This document shows positions 33,159 through 42,184 of a stretch of DNA of 64,000 bases, piece by piece. The notes beneath the pieces were generated by a model. It did no database searches. It saw only the letters and a list, made by a program, of their open reading frames with translations, and was not told the DNA's origin. Positions within the stretch are counted from its first letter, which is position 1; every line of letters begins with the position of its first letter. Position numbers and translations under genes: made by a program. Source of the DNA: CAXTSE01 sp964246985 (GTDB lineage: Bacteria; Actinomycetota; Actinomycetes; Actinomycetales; Microbacteriaceae); contig CAXTSE010000001.1 of NCBI GenBank assembly GCA_964246985.1, positions 1-64,000 of the forward strand, read 5' to 3'.

Positions 33159-34074
33159 GGACGTGCGTCGACTGGAACTGCTGCGCGAGCTGTCGGAACG
33201 GGGCTCGGTGACCGCCGTCGCGGCCGCCCTGCACCTCACCCCCTCGGCTGTCTCGCAGCAGCTCAAGGCGCTCGAGCGCGAGGCCGGCATCCCGCTCACC
33301 GAGCGGTCCGGCCGAGGCCTCGCGCTCACTCCGGGCGGGCGGATGCTGGCGAAGACCGCGAAGGAGGTCTCGGTCGCGATCGCCCGCGCCGAGGCCACCT
33401 GGGCGGAGTTCGTCGAGCAGCCGCAGGGCGAGGTCACGCTCGCGGTGTTCCCGACCGCGGGCCAGATGCTGCTGCCCGGAGTGCTCACCCGCGTCGACGC
33501 CGTGCCCGGGCTGCGTCTCGTGTGCAGCGACGAGGATCCGCTGCTCCCCGACTTCGCCGACCTCACCTCCGACCACGACATCGTCGTCGCCGACGCATCG
33601 GGCGTCACCGCCAGCTGGCGCGAGCGAGGGCTGGTCACCGTCGCCCTCATGCGCGAGCCGCTCGACATCGCCCTGCCGGAGGGGCACCCGCTCGCCGAGC
33701 GCACGTCGCTCTCCCCCGCCGACGTCGTCGGCGAGCCCTGGATCGGCGTGCCCGACAGCCTGCCCTTCGACCGCATCCTGCAGCGCATCGAGGCGCTGAC
33801 CGGACAGCAGGCGGATGTGCGGCAGCGCTTCTTCGACAACCGCATCATCGAGGAGCTCGTCGGCCGCGGGCACGGCATCGCCATCCTGCCGCGCTTCACG
33901 ACGCGGGATCACGTGAACGGGATCGTCACCCGGCCGCTCGACGGGGTGCGCTCGGAGCGCATCCTGTGGGCGCTGATGCGGCCCGAGGCGGCCGAGCGTC
34001 CCTCGGTGCGGCTCGTGGTCGAGGCGCTCGAGGTGGAGGCCGAGGCGTTCGCGGCGGCGCACGCCGCCGACTGA
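33157..34074 (+). CDS. LysR family transcriptional regulator
   Basis: 305 residues. The N-terminal winged helix-turn-helix is typical (LELLRELSERGSVTAVAAAL, TPSAVSQQLKALEREAG, residues 5-45), followed by a LysR substrate-binding domain (about 90-290). The effector is unknown. It could control the divergent microprotein or the nearby decarboxylase/transporter genes; no direct link is shown. ATG 33157 is supported by the -10-like TAGTCT six bases upstream, which gives a leaderless transcript. The stop is 11 bases from the convergent PLP decarboxylase stop. Confidence 0.92.
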   Translation: MDVRRLELLRELSERGSVTAVAAALHLTPSAVSQQLKALEREAGIPLTERSGRGLALTPGGRMLAKTAKEVSVAIARAEATWAEFVEQPQGEVTLAVFPTAGQMLLPGVLTRVDAVPGLRLVCSDEDPLLPDFADLTSDHDIVVADASGVTASWRERGLVTVALMREPLDIALPEGHPLAERTSLSPADVVGEPWIGVPDSLPFDRILQRIEALTGQQADVRQRFFDNRIIEELVGRGHGIAILPRFTTRDHVNGIVTRPLDGVRSERILWALMRPEAAERPSVRLVVEALEVEAEAFAAAHAAD

Positions 34075-34085
34075 CGCGCCTCAGG

Positions 34086-35585
34086 TCACGCGGGCTCGAC
34101 CAGGCGCGCCAGCAGCTCGGTGAGCAGGCGCTCGGCGAGCGGCGCGGGCAGCACCTCGATGAGGGCGAGCAGGGGCGCGAGCTGCGCGGGCAGTCCGCCG
34201 TCGCCCGACCCGATGCCGAAGCCCTGGAGCAGAGCCCACGCGGTGTCGGAGTCGAGCGGGCCGTCGAGGGGCGGCAGCTCCGCGAGCAGCGGCGTGGGAT
34301 CGACGTGGGGCACGCCGCGCACGGCATGCGCCGCTGCGACCAGAGCCGGGACGAGCTCGGGCAGAGCGGCCTCGGTCACCGGCGTGATCGTGAGGTGCGT
34401 CGTCGACGGCAGGATGGAGCCGTCGGTCTGCGCCATCTTGGGCTGCAGCTGCAGCACCCAGCCGAGGCCGCGGGCGGCATCCGCCCAGAGGTGGGGGTCC
34501 ACCTGGTCCGCGAGCGGCACGTCGGTGTCGGTCGTCACCGCGATCAGGGGACCGACCGGCTCGCCGACGACACGCAGACCGCGGATGCCGGCCACGGTCT
34601 CCCCCAGAGCGCCGGTCGCGCGCACGCACGACGCGGCGAGGTCACCGAACCCGGTCGGTCCGAGCGCCTGAACGATCGCCCAGGCCGCGGCGAGCGGGCC
34701 GGCCGACTTCGATCCGAGGATCGTCGAGTTGACGACCGGGTAGCCCGGCCACCGCGTCGTGGTGAAGTACTGGGTGCGCTGGCGGTCGCGGCCACGCTGC
34801 AGCAGCACCGACGCCCCCTTCGGCGCGTACCCGAACTTGTGCAGGTCGGCGCTGATGCTCGTGACGCCGGACACGCGGAAGTCCCACTCCGGGAGCCCCG
34901 GCCAGAACGGCAGCACCAGCCCGCCGATGCAGGCGTCGACGTGCAGCGGGACGCCGGCCGAGAGACAGAGGCCGGCGACCTCGGCGACGGGGTCGAGCGA
35001 CGCGAACGGGTACGACGGCGCCGACACGACCGCGAGCGCGACGTCGCCTCCCAGCCGGGCGCCGAGAGCTCGCGCGTCGACGACCCCCTCGTGTCCGACC
35101 GGCACGAGGTCGAGCTCGAGTCCGAAATAGTGCGCCGCCTTCTGGAACGCGGCGTGCACCGTGGCGGGGGCGACGAGGCGGGGCCGCGCGGCGCCGGGCT
35201 GGAGTCCGCGCGCGGCGAGCCACACGTCGCGTGCGGTCTTGACCGCGAGCAGGCAGCTCTCGGTTCCGCCCGTGGTGACGGTGCCGACCACCTCGTCGCC
35301 GATCACGCTCGGCGCCGCCCCGTCCTCCGGCTCGCCGTGCAGCAGCTCGCGGACGAAGCCGATGAGCTCCCGCTCCATGATCGCGACCGACGTGAACGTG
35401 GTGGGGTCGAGTCCGTTCACCGGCTGCACCGCCCGCACCGCCGAGGCAGCCAGCTCGTCGAGCTCGGCGAGCCCCGAGTCGTACACGTAGCTCAGCACGT
35501 GGCCGCCGTGGGTCGGGGCGTCGGCGTCGCGCAGCTCGGAGAGGCGCGCCAGGATCGAGGCGGGGTCGACGGCGAACTCGGTCAT
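34086..35585 (-). CDS. PLP-dependent group II decarboxylase/lyase (GAD/sphingosine-phosphate lyase-like)
   Basis: 499 residues. Fold type I group II signature: THGGHVLSYVYD near residue 25, TTGGTESCLLAVK near 106, HVDACIGG near 215 and the PLP lysine in SADLHKFGYAPKG near 250. The sequence is closer in style to sphingosine-1-phosphate-lyase/tyrosine-decarboxylase-like enzymes than to bacterial GadB, so the substrate is open (glutamate, another amino acid or a phosphorylated amine). The last ~110 residues form an extra helical extension. ATG 35585 overlaps the transporter stop (ATGA), so substrate uptake and decarboxylation are co-expressed. Confidence 0.82.
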   Translation of the reverse strand: MTEFAVDPASILARLSELRDADAPTHGGHVLSYVYDSGLAELDELAASAVRAVQPVNGLDPTTFTSVAIMERELIGFVRELLHGEPEDGAAPSVIGDEVVGTVTTGGTESCLLAVKTARDVWLAARGLQPGAARPRLVAPATVHAAFQKAAHYFGLELDLVPVGHEGVVDARALGARLGGDVALAVVSAPSYPFASLDPVAEVAGLCLSAGVPLHVDACIGGLVLPFWPGLPEWDFRVSGVTSISADLHKFGYAPKGASVLLQRGRDRQRTQYFTTTRWPGYPVVNSTILGSKSAGPLAAAWAIVQALGPTGFGDLAASCVRATGALGETVAGIRGLRVVGEPVGPLIAVTTDTDVPLADQVDPHLWADAARGLGWVLQLQPKMAQTDGSILPSTTHLTITPVTEAALPELVPALVAAAHAVRGVPHVDPTPLLAELPPLDGPLDSDTAWALLQGFGIGSGDGGLPAQLAPLLALIEVLPAPLAERLLTELLARLVEPA

Positions 35586-36994
35586 GCGGGTGCTCCTTCG
35601 GCGGCTGCGGTCGTGGCGGGGTCGTCGACGTCGTCGCGACGCAGCGGATACCGTCGCAGGGTGACGAGGCTGAGCGCCATCACCACGGCCGGCACCACGC
35701 TGAAGCTGATCACGATGCCGGCCACCGCGGAGGGCGACTGGGTCACGACCTGCCCCGCCACCGCCTCCGCGTACCCGCTGACGGCCAGGATGATCGACAG
35801 GACCGTCGTGCCGAATGCGATGCCCGCCGTCTCGCCGGCCGTCCACACCCCTCCGAAGGTGCCCGCGCGACCGTCTCCGTTGAGGCGGGCGTCATGCGAG
35901 ATCACATCGGGCAGCATCGCGAGGGGCAGCGACTGCATGCCGGCGTACGCGGCTCCGGCGAGCGCGACCGGCGCGTACAGCCAGGGTCCCGGAGCCCAGA
36001 TCAGCCCGACGAGCGACAGGGCGGCGAGTCCGAAGAGCATCGACGCGATCCGGAAGGCCCGCTCCTTGCCGATGCGGCGCGAGACGACCGCCCACAGCGG
36101 CGCGAAGACGAGCGCCGGCGCGATCAGCGACAGGAAGAGGATCGTGAGAGCTCCCTGGTCGAGCAGCACCCACTTGGCGACGTACTGCGCGCCCGCCAGC
36201 ATCATGCCGGTCGCGAGCCCCTGCAGCACGAAGGTCGCCAGCAGCGCCCGGAACGGCTGGCTCTCCCGCAACGCGGAGAGCCCGGTCCGGTAGGCGGCGA
36301 GCAGGCTCGCGCGCCCGGCGACGCCGCTGATCGAGCCTGTCGAGCCCTTCGAGACCGAGCTCTGCGGAACCCGGCCGCGTGGCGCGCTGAAGACCGCGAT
36401 CAGCAGCCCAGCCCCGAGCACCACCGCGGCGACGACGGCGAGCACGAGGTAGCCGAGGCGCTCATCCGCGATGGCTGTGCGGATCTCGGGTCCGCCCGCT
36501 CCGAACAGCAGGATCGCGAAGGTCAGCACCACGACGCGTGCCGAGAGCAGCCGGGTGCGGGCGTCGTAGCCCTCGACGAGCTCGGCGGGCAGCGCAATGT
36601 ACGGCACCTGGAACAGGCTGAACGCGGTCGCGGCCAGCACGAACGCGACCAGCACCCAGAGCCCCGCGCCGAGGGGAGGCAGCCCGGCCGGCACCGCGAA
36701 GGTGAGGACGAAGAACACGGGCAGCAGCACCGCCCCCAGCAGCATGAAGCGGCGGCGCGATCCGGTCTGGGCGAGGCTGCGGTCGCTGCGCGCGCCGATG
36801 ACGGGGTCGATGATCACATCCCAGACCTTCGCCGCCGTGACCAGCGCGCCGGCTGCCAGCGGCACGACGCCGAGGGTGTCGGTCAGGAACGCGAGCAGCA
36901 CGAGGCCCGGCAGTGTGGCGAAGCCGCCGGTGCCGATCGAGCCGGCGGCGTAGCGCACGAGCGCGCCCCGAGGAACTGTCGACGTCGCGGCCAT
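35582..36994 (-). CDS. MFS/GPH-type transporter
   Basis: 470 residues with about 12 membrane helices. The early DPVIGARSDRSLAQTGSRRRFMLLGA loop is the hallmark of glycoside-pentoside-hexuronide:cation symporters, and PYIALPAELV follows as in MelB-like carriers. The substrate is unknown and need not be a sugar; operon coupling with the decarboxylase suggests it imports that enzyme's substrate or exports the product. ATG 36994 has TAGGCT (37001-37006, minus strand) six bases upstream. The central loop (about residues 208-228) contains a repeat-derived peptide VSKGSTGSISG encoded by a GAGCCTGTCGAG repeat. Confidence 0.85.
   Translation of the reverse strand: MAATSTVPRGALVRYAAGSIGTGGFATLPGLVLLAFLTDTLGVVPLAAGALVTAAKVWDVIIDPVIGARSDRSLAQTGSRRRFMLLGAVLLPVFFVLTFAVPAGLPPLGAGLWVLVAFVLAATAFSLFQVPYIALPAELVEGYDARTRLLSARVVVLTFAILLFGAGGPEIRTAIADERLGYLVLAVVAAVVLGAGLLIAVFSAPRGRVPQSSVSKGSTGSISGVAGRASLLAAYRTGLSALRESQPFRALLATFVLQGLATGMMLAGAQYVAKWVLLDQGALTILFLSLIAPALVFAPLWAVVSRRIGKERAFRIASMLFGLAALSLVGLIWAPGPWLYAPVALAGAAYAGMQSLPLAMLPDVISHDARLNGDGRAGTFGGVWTAGETAGIAFGTTVLSIILAVSGYAEAVAGQVVTQSPSAVAGIVISFSVVPAVVMALSLVTLRRYPLRRDDVDDPATTAAAEGAPA
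36333..36344. repeat. Dispersed repeat core inside transporter gene
   Basis: GAGCCTGTCGAG, identical to the core of the repeat at 3671, lies in frame in the central cytoplasmic loop of the transporter and is followed by CCCTTCGAGACCGAGCTC, giving an inverted tail. It has been accommodated as coding sequence. Confidence 0.5.
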
Positions 36995-37028
36995 GTCCGA
37001 AGCCTAGCGACGGCTCTACACTGGCCCC

Positions 37029-38579
37029 ATGTCCGGATCGATGATCGAACGGCCCGTCGTCGACGCACTCGTGCACGACCTCACGGCGACCTCCGGCGAG
37101 ACGGTCGGCGTCATCGCCCCGTTCACCGGGAACGTGCTGCACCAGCTGCCGCTCAGCACGGCTGACGACGTGCGGGATGCGACCGCCCTCGCCCGCGTGG
37201 CGCAGGCATCCTGGTGGGCCGCCGGAGCTGCGCATCGCCGTCGCGTGCTGCTGCGCGCGCACGACCTGCTGCTCGACCGTCGCGAGGAGCTGCTGGACGC
37301 GGTGCAGACCGAAACCGGCAAGACCCGCGGCCAGGCCTTCGAGGAGGTCTTCAACTCGGCGGGCGCCACGCGCTACAACGCCCTCGCCGCGGCGCGGGCT
37401 CTCGCGGGTGGCCGCCGCCGGGGCGGCATCCCGACCGTGATCACCGCCCGCGTCGAGTACCTGCCGAAGGGCGTCATCGGCGTCATCACCCCATGGAACT
37501 ACCCGCTCAGCCTCGCCATCATGGACATCGCGCCCGCGCTGGCGGCCGGCAACGGCGTCGTGCAGAAGGCCGACAACCAGGGCGCGCTGTCGATCCTCGC
37601 GGCACGCCGCGCGTTCATCGACGCCGGGGTGCCCGCAGCGCTCTGGGGCGTCGTCGCGGGCGACGGAGCGACCATCGGCAACGCGGTCGTCGACAGCGCC
37701 GACTACGTCTGCTTCACCGGCTCGACGGCCACCGGCCGCAGCGTCGCCCAGCGGGCCGCCGGTCGCCTGGTGGGCGCGTCGATGGAGCTCGGCGGCAAGA
37801 ACCCGCTCATCGTGCTCGACGACGTCGACCCCGAGCGGGCCGCCGCCGACGCCGCCTACGCGTGCTTCTCGGCCGCCGGGCAGCTCTGCGTCTCGATGGA
37901 GCGCATCTACGTCCTGCGCGGCGTGGCCGACGCGTTCATCCCCGCCTTCGCCGAGCGCGTGAAGGGCCTCGCGATCGGCACCGACTTCGACTCCTCCACG
38001 GATGTCGGATCCCTCGCCACGGCGGCGCAGCTCGAGCGCGTCACGGCCCACATCGACGACGCCATCGCGAAGGGCGCCACGGTGCTCGCCGGAGGGCGGG
38101 CCCGCCCCGACATCGGGCCGTACGTCGTCGAGCCCACCGTCTTCACCGACGTCACCGCCGACATGAAGTGCTCGGCCGAGGAGACGTTCGGCCCCGTGGT
38201 CGCCGTCCAGATCGTCGACTCGGTGGATGCGGCGGTCATCGCCGCGAACGCCACCGACTACGGATTGAACGCCTCGGTGCTGGGGGGTGACAAGCGGCGC
38301 GCGCGCGCCGTCGCATCCCGTCTGAAGGCCGGCAGCGTCAACATCAACGAGGGCTACCGCGCCACGTTCGGCAGCGTCGACGCGCCGATGGGCGGCATGA
38401 AGTGGTCGGGCATCGGACGCCGCAACGGCACCGAGGGCCTGATGCGCTTCGTCGAGTCGCGCACCACCGCCGAGGCGACGGGGCTCGTGCAGCTGCCGCG
38501 CACCGGGGTCGAGTTCGCCCGGCTCGTGCCGGTGATGCTGCTCACTCTCCGGGTGCTGAAAGCGCTGCGACGCCGGTAG
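37029..38579 (+). CDS. Succinic semialdehyde dehydrogenase (GabD2-like)
   Basis: 516 residues, aldehyde dehydrogenase superfamily. Visible landmarks: ITPWNYPLSLA near 157, FTGSTATGR near 235, catalytic-base glutamate E253 in SMELGGKNP and nucleophile C287 in AAGQLCVSMERI, and ETFGPVVAV near 387. The C-terminal extension (RFVESRTTAEATGLVQ...LKALRRR) is typical of the GabD2 branch that oxidises succinic semialdehyde with NADP. That fits degradation of GABA-like compounds supplied by the divergent decarboxylase/transporter pair, but no GABA aminotransferase is nearby. TACACT (37017-37022) ends six bases before ATG 37029. Confidence 0.88.
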   Translation: MSGSMIERPVVDALVHDLTATSGETVGVIAPFTGNVLHQLPLSTADDVRDATALARVAQASWWAAGAAHRRRVLLRAHDLLLDRREELLDAVQTETGKTRGQAFEEVFNSAGATRYNALAAARALAGGRRRGGIPTVITARVEYLPKGVIGVITPWNYPLSLAIMDIAPALAAGNGVVQKADNQGALSILAARRAFIDAGVPAALWGVVAGDGATIGNAVVDSADYVCFTGSTATGRSVAQRAAGRLVGASMELGGKNPLIVLDDVDPERAAADAAYACFSAAGQLCVSMERIYVLRGVADAFIPAFAERVKGLAIGTDFDSSTDVGSLATAAQLERVTAHIDDAIAKGATVLAGGRARPDIGPYVVEPTVFTDVTADMKCSAEETFGPVVAVQIVDSVDAAVIAANATDYGLNASVLGGDKRRARAVASRLKAGSVNINEGYRATFGSVDAPMGGMKWSGIGRRNGTEGLMRFVESRTTAEATGLVQLPRTGVEFARLVPVMLLTLRVLKALRRR

Positions 38580-38624
38580 GTCGCGGCGTTCCTGCCCGTC
38601 GTTCTCGGTAATGTCGGCTGTGAC

Positions 38625-39560
38625 ATGAGCGACGACACGCCCACGCAGCGCTTCGGGTCCCCCGACGGCGAGCCGCCCCGCGACGACGCGGACGGGTTGA
38701 GCCGGCTGTTCGGAGGGGGTCCGGACGGCGCCGACGGCGCGGGTGACCCGGCCACGACGGCGGTTCCCGCCGCCGAACCTCCGACCGAGGCAGATCCGCT
38801 CGCCTGGCTGTCCGAGACTCCGGGCGCGCCGCCCCCGCCGCCCGCGGCCCCCGTCGACGCGGAGGTCCCCGCTGCTGCGACGACGGTCTATCCGGCTGCG
38901 ACCGGTGCGGGCATCGGCGCGGGTGCCGGTGTCGGTGCCGGCGGGCCCGTGCCGCCGACCGGCCCGTACCCGCCCGCCGGCGCGGCCGCGGCATCCCCGT
39001 GGGCCGCCCGCCGCCTGCCCATCATCCTGGGCGCCGTGGCCGGTCTGCTCATCGTCGCGATCGTCGCGCTGGTCGCGATCGCTCTCACCGGCGAGAGCCA
39101 GCCGGTCGTTGCCACGTCGGCGACGCCCACCGGCAGCTCGAGCGCCAGCCCGACGCCGTCCGCGACGCCCACGCCGACGGTCAGCGCGTCGCCCACGCCG
39201 ACACCGACGCCGACTCCGACCCCGACGCCTACGAGGACCCCGACCGCCGCACCGGTCGCACCACCCGCGCCGCCTCTGCCCGCGGTGACCTCGTTCACCA
39301 TCTCCACGCCGCCGAACTGCTCGGCAGACACCGACCCGGCGACCTCGGCCGCCGGTATCGGCTTCACCGCCACCAACGGGGTGTCCTGGAACATCACCGG
39401 CGCCGGCGGGTTCTCGGCATCGGGCAACGGCACAGCCGCCACCGTGCCCATCGTCTTCGACTGCGCGGTGCCGAGCCAGACCTACACGGTCGTCGTCACC
39501 GGCACCGGGGGATCGACGTCGGGCACGCTGAGCGTGCCGAACGACGCCACGAACTTCTAG
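38625..39560 (+). CDS. Single-pass membrane protein with Thr/Pro repeat
   Basis: 311 residues: a proline- and acid-rich cytoplasmic region (1-125), one membrane helix (about 129-151, LPIILGAVAGLLIVAIVALVAIAL), a Ser/Thr-Pro repeat (about 165-203, TPTPTP units) and a C-terminal ~90-residue beta-rich extracytoplasmic domain with two cysteines (NCSAD and DCAVP) that could form a disulfide. This resembles actinobacterial surface proteins with a spacer lifting a small domain through the wall; the function is unknown. Its stop overlaps the tatB stop on the other strand. Confidence 0.8.
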   Translation: MSDDTPTQRFGSPDGEPPRDDADGLSRLFGGGPDGADGAGDPATTAVPAAEPPTEADPLAWLSETPGAPPPPPAAPVDAEVPAAATTVYPAATGAGIGAGAGVGAGGPVPPTGPYPPAGAAAASPWAARRLPIILGAVAGLLIVAIVALVAIALTGESQPVVATSATPTGSSSASPTPSATPTPTVSASPTPTPTPTPTPTPTRTPTAAPVAPPAPPLPAVTSFTISTPPNCSADTDPATSAAGIGFTATNGVSWNITGAGGFSASGNGTAATVPIVFDCAVPSQTYTVVVTGTGGSTSGTLSVPNDATNF

Positions 39561-39970
39561 GTGGCTTCGCCGTCATAGGGCGCGGGCTTGCCCCTGCCGA
39601 GCTTGCGCTGCCGCTGCTCGTAGGCCGACTCGATATAGCGGCGCTGCGAGGTGGGCCCGCCGGGAGACACCGGCTTCGAGGCTGCCGCAGCCGCACCCCC
39701 GGCCGTCGCCGGATCACCGTCGAGCAGCGCCTCGCGGATGATCCGCCGCGGATCGTACTGCCGCGGGTCGAGCTTCTTCCAGTCGACCTCGTCGAACTCC
39801 GGCCCCATCTCCTCGCGCATGCGGTCCTTGGCCCCGTCGGCGAAGCCGCGTAGGGTCTTCACGAGGCGGGCGAGCTGAGCCGCGTATCCGGGCAGGCGGT
39901 CGGGGCCGATCAGGAACACCGCGATGACGAGGATGATCAGCAGCTTGTCGAAGGTCAGCCCGAAGGACAC
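39557..39970 (-). CDS. tatB: Sec-independent protein translocase subunit TatB
   Basis: 137 residues. One N-terminal membrane helix (LLIILVIAVFLIGPDRLP, with the characteristic GP hinge) is followed by an amphipathic helix (YAAQLARLVKTLRGFADGAK) and a charged tail, the TatB layout. TatB binds twin-arginine signal peptides in the Tat translocase; an EfeB-type Tat substrate is encoded in the same window. GTG 39970 has TATCCT (39977-39982, minus strand) six bases upstream, supporting a leaderless transcript and this start rather than upstream codons. Divergent from the O-methyltransferase. Confidence 0.92.
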   Translation of the reverse strand: MSFGLTFDKLLIILVIAVFLIGPDRLPGYAAQLARLVKTLRGFADGAKDRMREEMGPEFDEVDWKKLDPRQYDPRRIIREALLDGDPATAGGAAAAASKPVSPGGPTSQRRYIESAYEQRQRKLGRGKPAPYDGEAT

Positions 39971-40019
39971 CCGCTCAGGATACGCGGTGACGCCTGGGGC
40001 CTTGCCATACAGTTGCGGG

Positions 40020-40652
40020 GTGACGAACAAGGATCTCGACTGGAAGTACGCCGAGGAGTTCATCGACGAGCCGGCCGCGATCGCACACGCGCGGGCCCAC
40101 TCGCTCGAGCTCGGCATCGAGGCCGTCTCGCCGGCGACCGGGGCTCAGCTGGCCGTGCTCGCAGCCGCGAGCTCGGTCGAGTCGATCCTCGAGATCGGCA
40201 CCGGAGCGGGTGTCAGCGGCCTGTGGCTGATGACCGGAGCGCCGGATGCGACCATCACCTCGATCGACGTCGAATACGACCATCAGCAGGCGGCGCGGGC
40301 GGCGTTCGTCGACGGCAAGGTGCCCGCCAACCGGGTGCGTCTCATCCAGGGCAGCGCCCACGAGGTGCTTCCGCGCATGAACGACGGCGCCTACGACCTC
40401 GTGCTGATCGACGCCGACCCCGCATCGCTTCTCGACTACGTCGAGCACGGCCTGCGCATCGTGCGTCGCGGGGGGCTCGTCGTCGTCGCCCACGCGCTCT
40501 GGAAGGGCCGCGTCGCGGACCCGGCTCAGCGCGACGACACCGTCGCCGACTACCGGGCGCTGCTGACCACGATCGCCGAGTCGGCCGCCGTGGTGGCCTC
40601 GCTCAGCACCGCCGGAGACGGACTGCTGCAGATCGTGAAAACCGCCGACTGA
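40020..40652 (+). CDS. O-methyltransferase (Rv1220c-type)
   Basis: 210 residues, class I SAM-dependent methyltransferase of the O-methyltransferase_3 family. Motif I ILEIGTGAGVSGLWL near residue 58, acidic SIDVEYDHQQ near 83, and LVLIDADPASLLDYV near 125 (metal-associated DADP region) are visible. It probably methylates a catechol or similar acceptor; substrate unknown. GTG 40020 has TACAGT (40008-40013) six bases upstream, so leaderless. In mycobacteria an equivalent gene sits near tatB and mrp, matching this layout. Confidence 0.87.
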   Translation: MTNKDLDWKYAEEFIDEPAAIAHARAHSLELGIEAVSPATGAQLAVLAAASSVESILEIGTGAGVSGLWLMTGAPDATITSIDVEYDHQQAARAAFVDGKVPANRVRLIQGSAHEVLPRMNDGAYDLVLIDADPASLLDYVEHGLRIVRRGGLVVVAHALWKGRVADPAQRDDTVADYRALLTTIAESAAVVASLSTAGDGLLQIVKTAD

Positions 40653-40708
40653 CCCGAGTACACGGGGCAGCCGGCGGTCGAGACGCCGTTGCCGGAGTGC
40701 GACGACGG

Positions 40709-40882
40709 CTAGGACGCCGCGACGACTCCGGCGAGAGCGTCGTGAAGTTCCTTGGCCTCGGCGTCGTTGACCGACACCACGAGGCGACCGCCACCCTCGA
40801 GCGGAACACGCACGATGATGAGGCGACCTTCCTTCACAGCCTCCATCGGGCCGTCACCGGTCCTCGGCTTCATGGCTGCCAT
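40709..40882 (-). CDS. DUF3117 small protein
   Basis: 57 residues from ATG 40882 to TAG 40709-40711, below many gene-calling limits. The sequence is recognisably DUF3117: MKPRTGDGPMEAVKEGRL at the start, then RVPLEGGGRLVVSVNDAEA. The family is an actinobacterial small protein of unknown function. An AAAGGGG Shine-Dalgarno lies 5-11 bases upstream of the ATG on the minus strand, and a second in-frame ATG is at residue 4. It sits between the O-methyltransferase (convergent) and the PIG-V-like gene. Confidence 0.93.
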   Translation of the reverse strand: MAAMKPRTGDGPMEAVKEGRLIIVRVPLEGGGRLVVSVNDAEAKELHDALAGVVAAS

Positions 40883-40951
40883 GAGTGGTCCCCTTTCGAT
40901 GGATACCCGTCCATTATCGCGTATCCCCCGAACGAGGGAAAATCAGCCTGA

Positions 40952-42184
40952 TCACGGCGGCGTCCAATCGGCCCCGTCGACCCACCACGCGATGTACATC
41001 CAGCCGATCTGCCCGGCCACTCCGAGCGCCACCAAGGCGACGCGGAAGACGCGAGACCGCGGCACGGCCAGCGCGATGAGCCCCGGCGCCAGCGGCACGA
41101 GCAGCCGGAAGGTGCTCGACTGCGGGAAGAACACCGCGAGCAGGTACAGCCCGTAGCTCAGAAGCCAGAACCGCACGTCGACTCCGAGCCTGCGCGCCCA
41201 GGGTGACAGCAGGAACGCGGCGGATGCGGCGACCAGCAGCACGACGAGAGCGGCCCCCAGCGGCCAGGCCACCGCATCCGGCACGCGGTTCCAGGCGAGC
41301 CACCAGTGAGCGCCCTGGAACCACGCGGTGAACGGCACCAGCTCCTGCTCGCCGATGTAGGCGCGCCGCCAGACGAACTCGGTGTCGGTGTAGGCCGCCG
41401 GGTCGCCTGTGACGGCCCACGCGACGAAGATCCAGGCGACGCCGGCGAGCGCCGTCGTGAGTCCGGCGGCCACGATCGCCGCGAACGCGCGCGCGCTGAG
41501 CGGATCACGACGTCGCGTCGCGATCCGATAGACCAGGTGCAGCAGCAGCACGAGGGCGAATGCGAGCCCGCTCGGGCGCGTGAGCGACATCGCCACGGTC
41601 ACCGGGATCAGCAGCAGGTACCGCCGCTCGAGCAGCAGCAGGAGCGCGGCGAACAGCAGGAACAGGTGCATCGACTCCGCGTACGACACCTGCAGGATCG
41701 GCGACAGCGGCGCCGTGCAGAACAGCACGACCGAGAAGAGGGCGGATGCGGGCGACAGCGAGCGGATCGCCAGACGATAGAAGAGCAGGGCCGCCCCGGC
41801 GGCGAATAGCGTCGACACGATCGGCGCCACGAGGGGGAACGGCACCTGGTTCCCGAGGGTGGCGATCCACATCACGGCCGGATACCCCGGCAGGAACGCC
41901 CAGGCGTTCTCGGTGATCTGCCCGAGCTCGTTCGTCGGCAGCACGCTCGGATAGCCCTGCAGGCTGATCAGCCAGTACCACTGCCCGTCCCACAGCGCGG
42001 CGAAGCTGAAGTAGTCGGGCCGCGCGCCGATGCGTCCCGCGTCCGGCTGCACCGCCGCGAAGCTCAGGATGATCGACGTCGTCACGACGCGCGACAGCCC
42101 GAAGACGAGCAGCACGCGCTGCCACCAGGGTGTCAGCCGCCAGCCGGCGCGCAGCCGCGCCGAGCTCAGCCGGTCAGCAGCCAC
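40952..42184 (-). CDS. PIG-V-like polytopic glycosyltransferase
   Basis: 410 residues with about 10 membrane helices. The early segment YFSFAALWDGQWYWLISLQGYP holds the DGxWY luminal motif of PIG-V-like GT-C mannosyltransferases, and AFLPGYPAVMW follows. Such enzymes use a polyprenyl-phosphate sugar donor to add mannose to lipids or glycans outside the membrane; substrate unknown. GTG 42184 overlaps the dapE stop by 19 bases, so it is read from the dapE transcript. Confidence 0.82.
   Translation of the reverse strand: MAADRLSSARLRAGWRLTPWWQRVLLVFGLSRVVTTSIILSFAAVQPDAGRIGARPDYFSFAALWDGQWYWLISLQGYPSVLPTNELGQITENAWAFLPGYPAVMWIATLGNQVPFPLVAPIVSTLFAAGAALLFYRLAIRSLSPASALFSVVLFCTAPLSPILQVSYAESMHLFLLFAALLLLLERRYLLLIPVTVAMSLTRPSGLAFALVLLLHLVYRIATRRRDPLSARAFAAIVAAGLTTALAGVAWIFVAWAVTGDPAAYTDTEFVWRRAYIGEQELVPFTAWFQGAHWWLAWNRVPDAVAWPLGAALVVLLVAASAAFLLSPWARRLGVDVRFWLLSYGLYLLAVFFPQSSTFRLLVPLAPGLIALAVPRSRVFRVALVALGVAGQIGWMYIAWWVDGADWTPP

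Noticed and set aside
34086..35585. Glutamate decarboxylase GadB of an acid-resistance system
   Set aside because: The partner is a GPH-type transporter rather than a GadC antiporter, and motifs are closer to sphingosine-phosphate-lyase-like enzymes; substrate left open.
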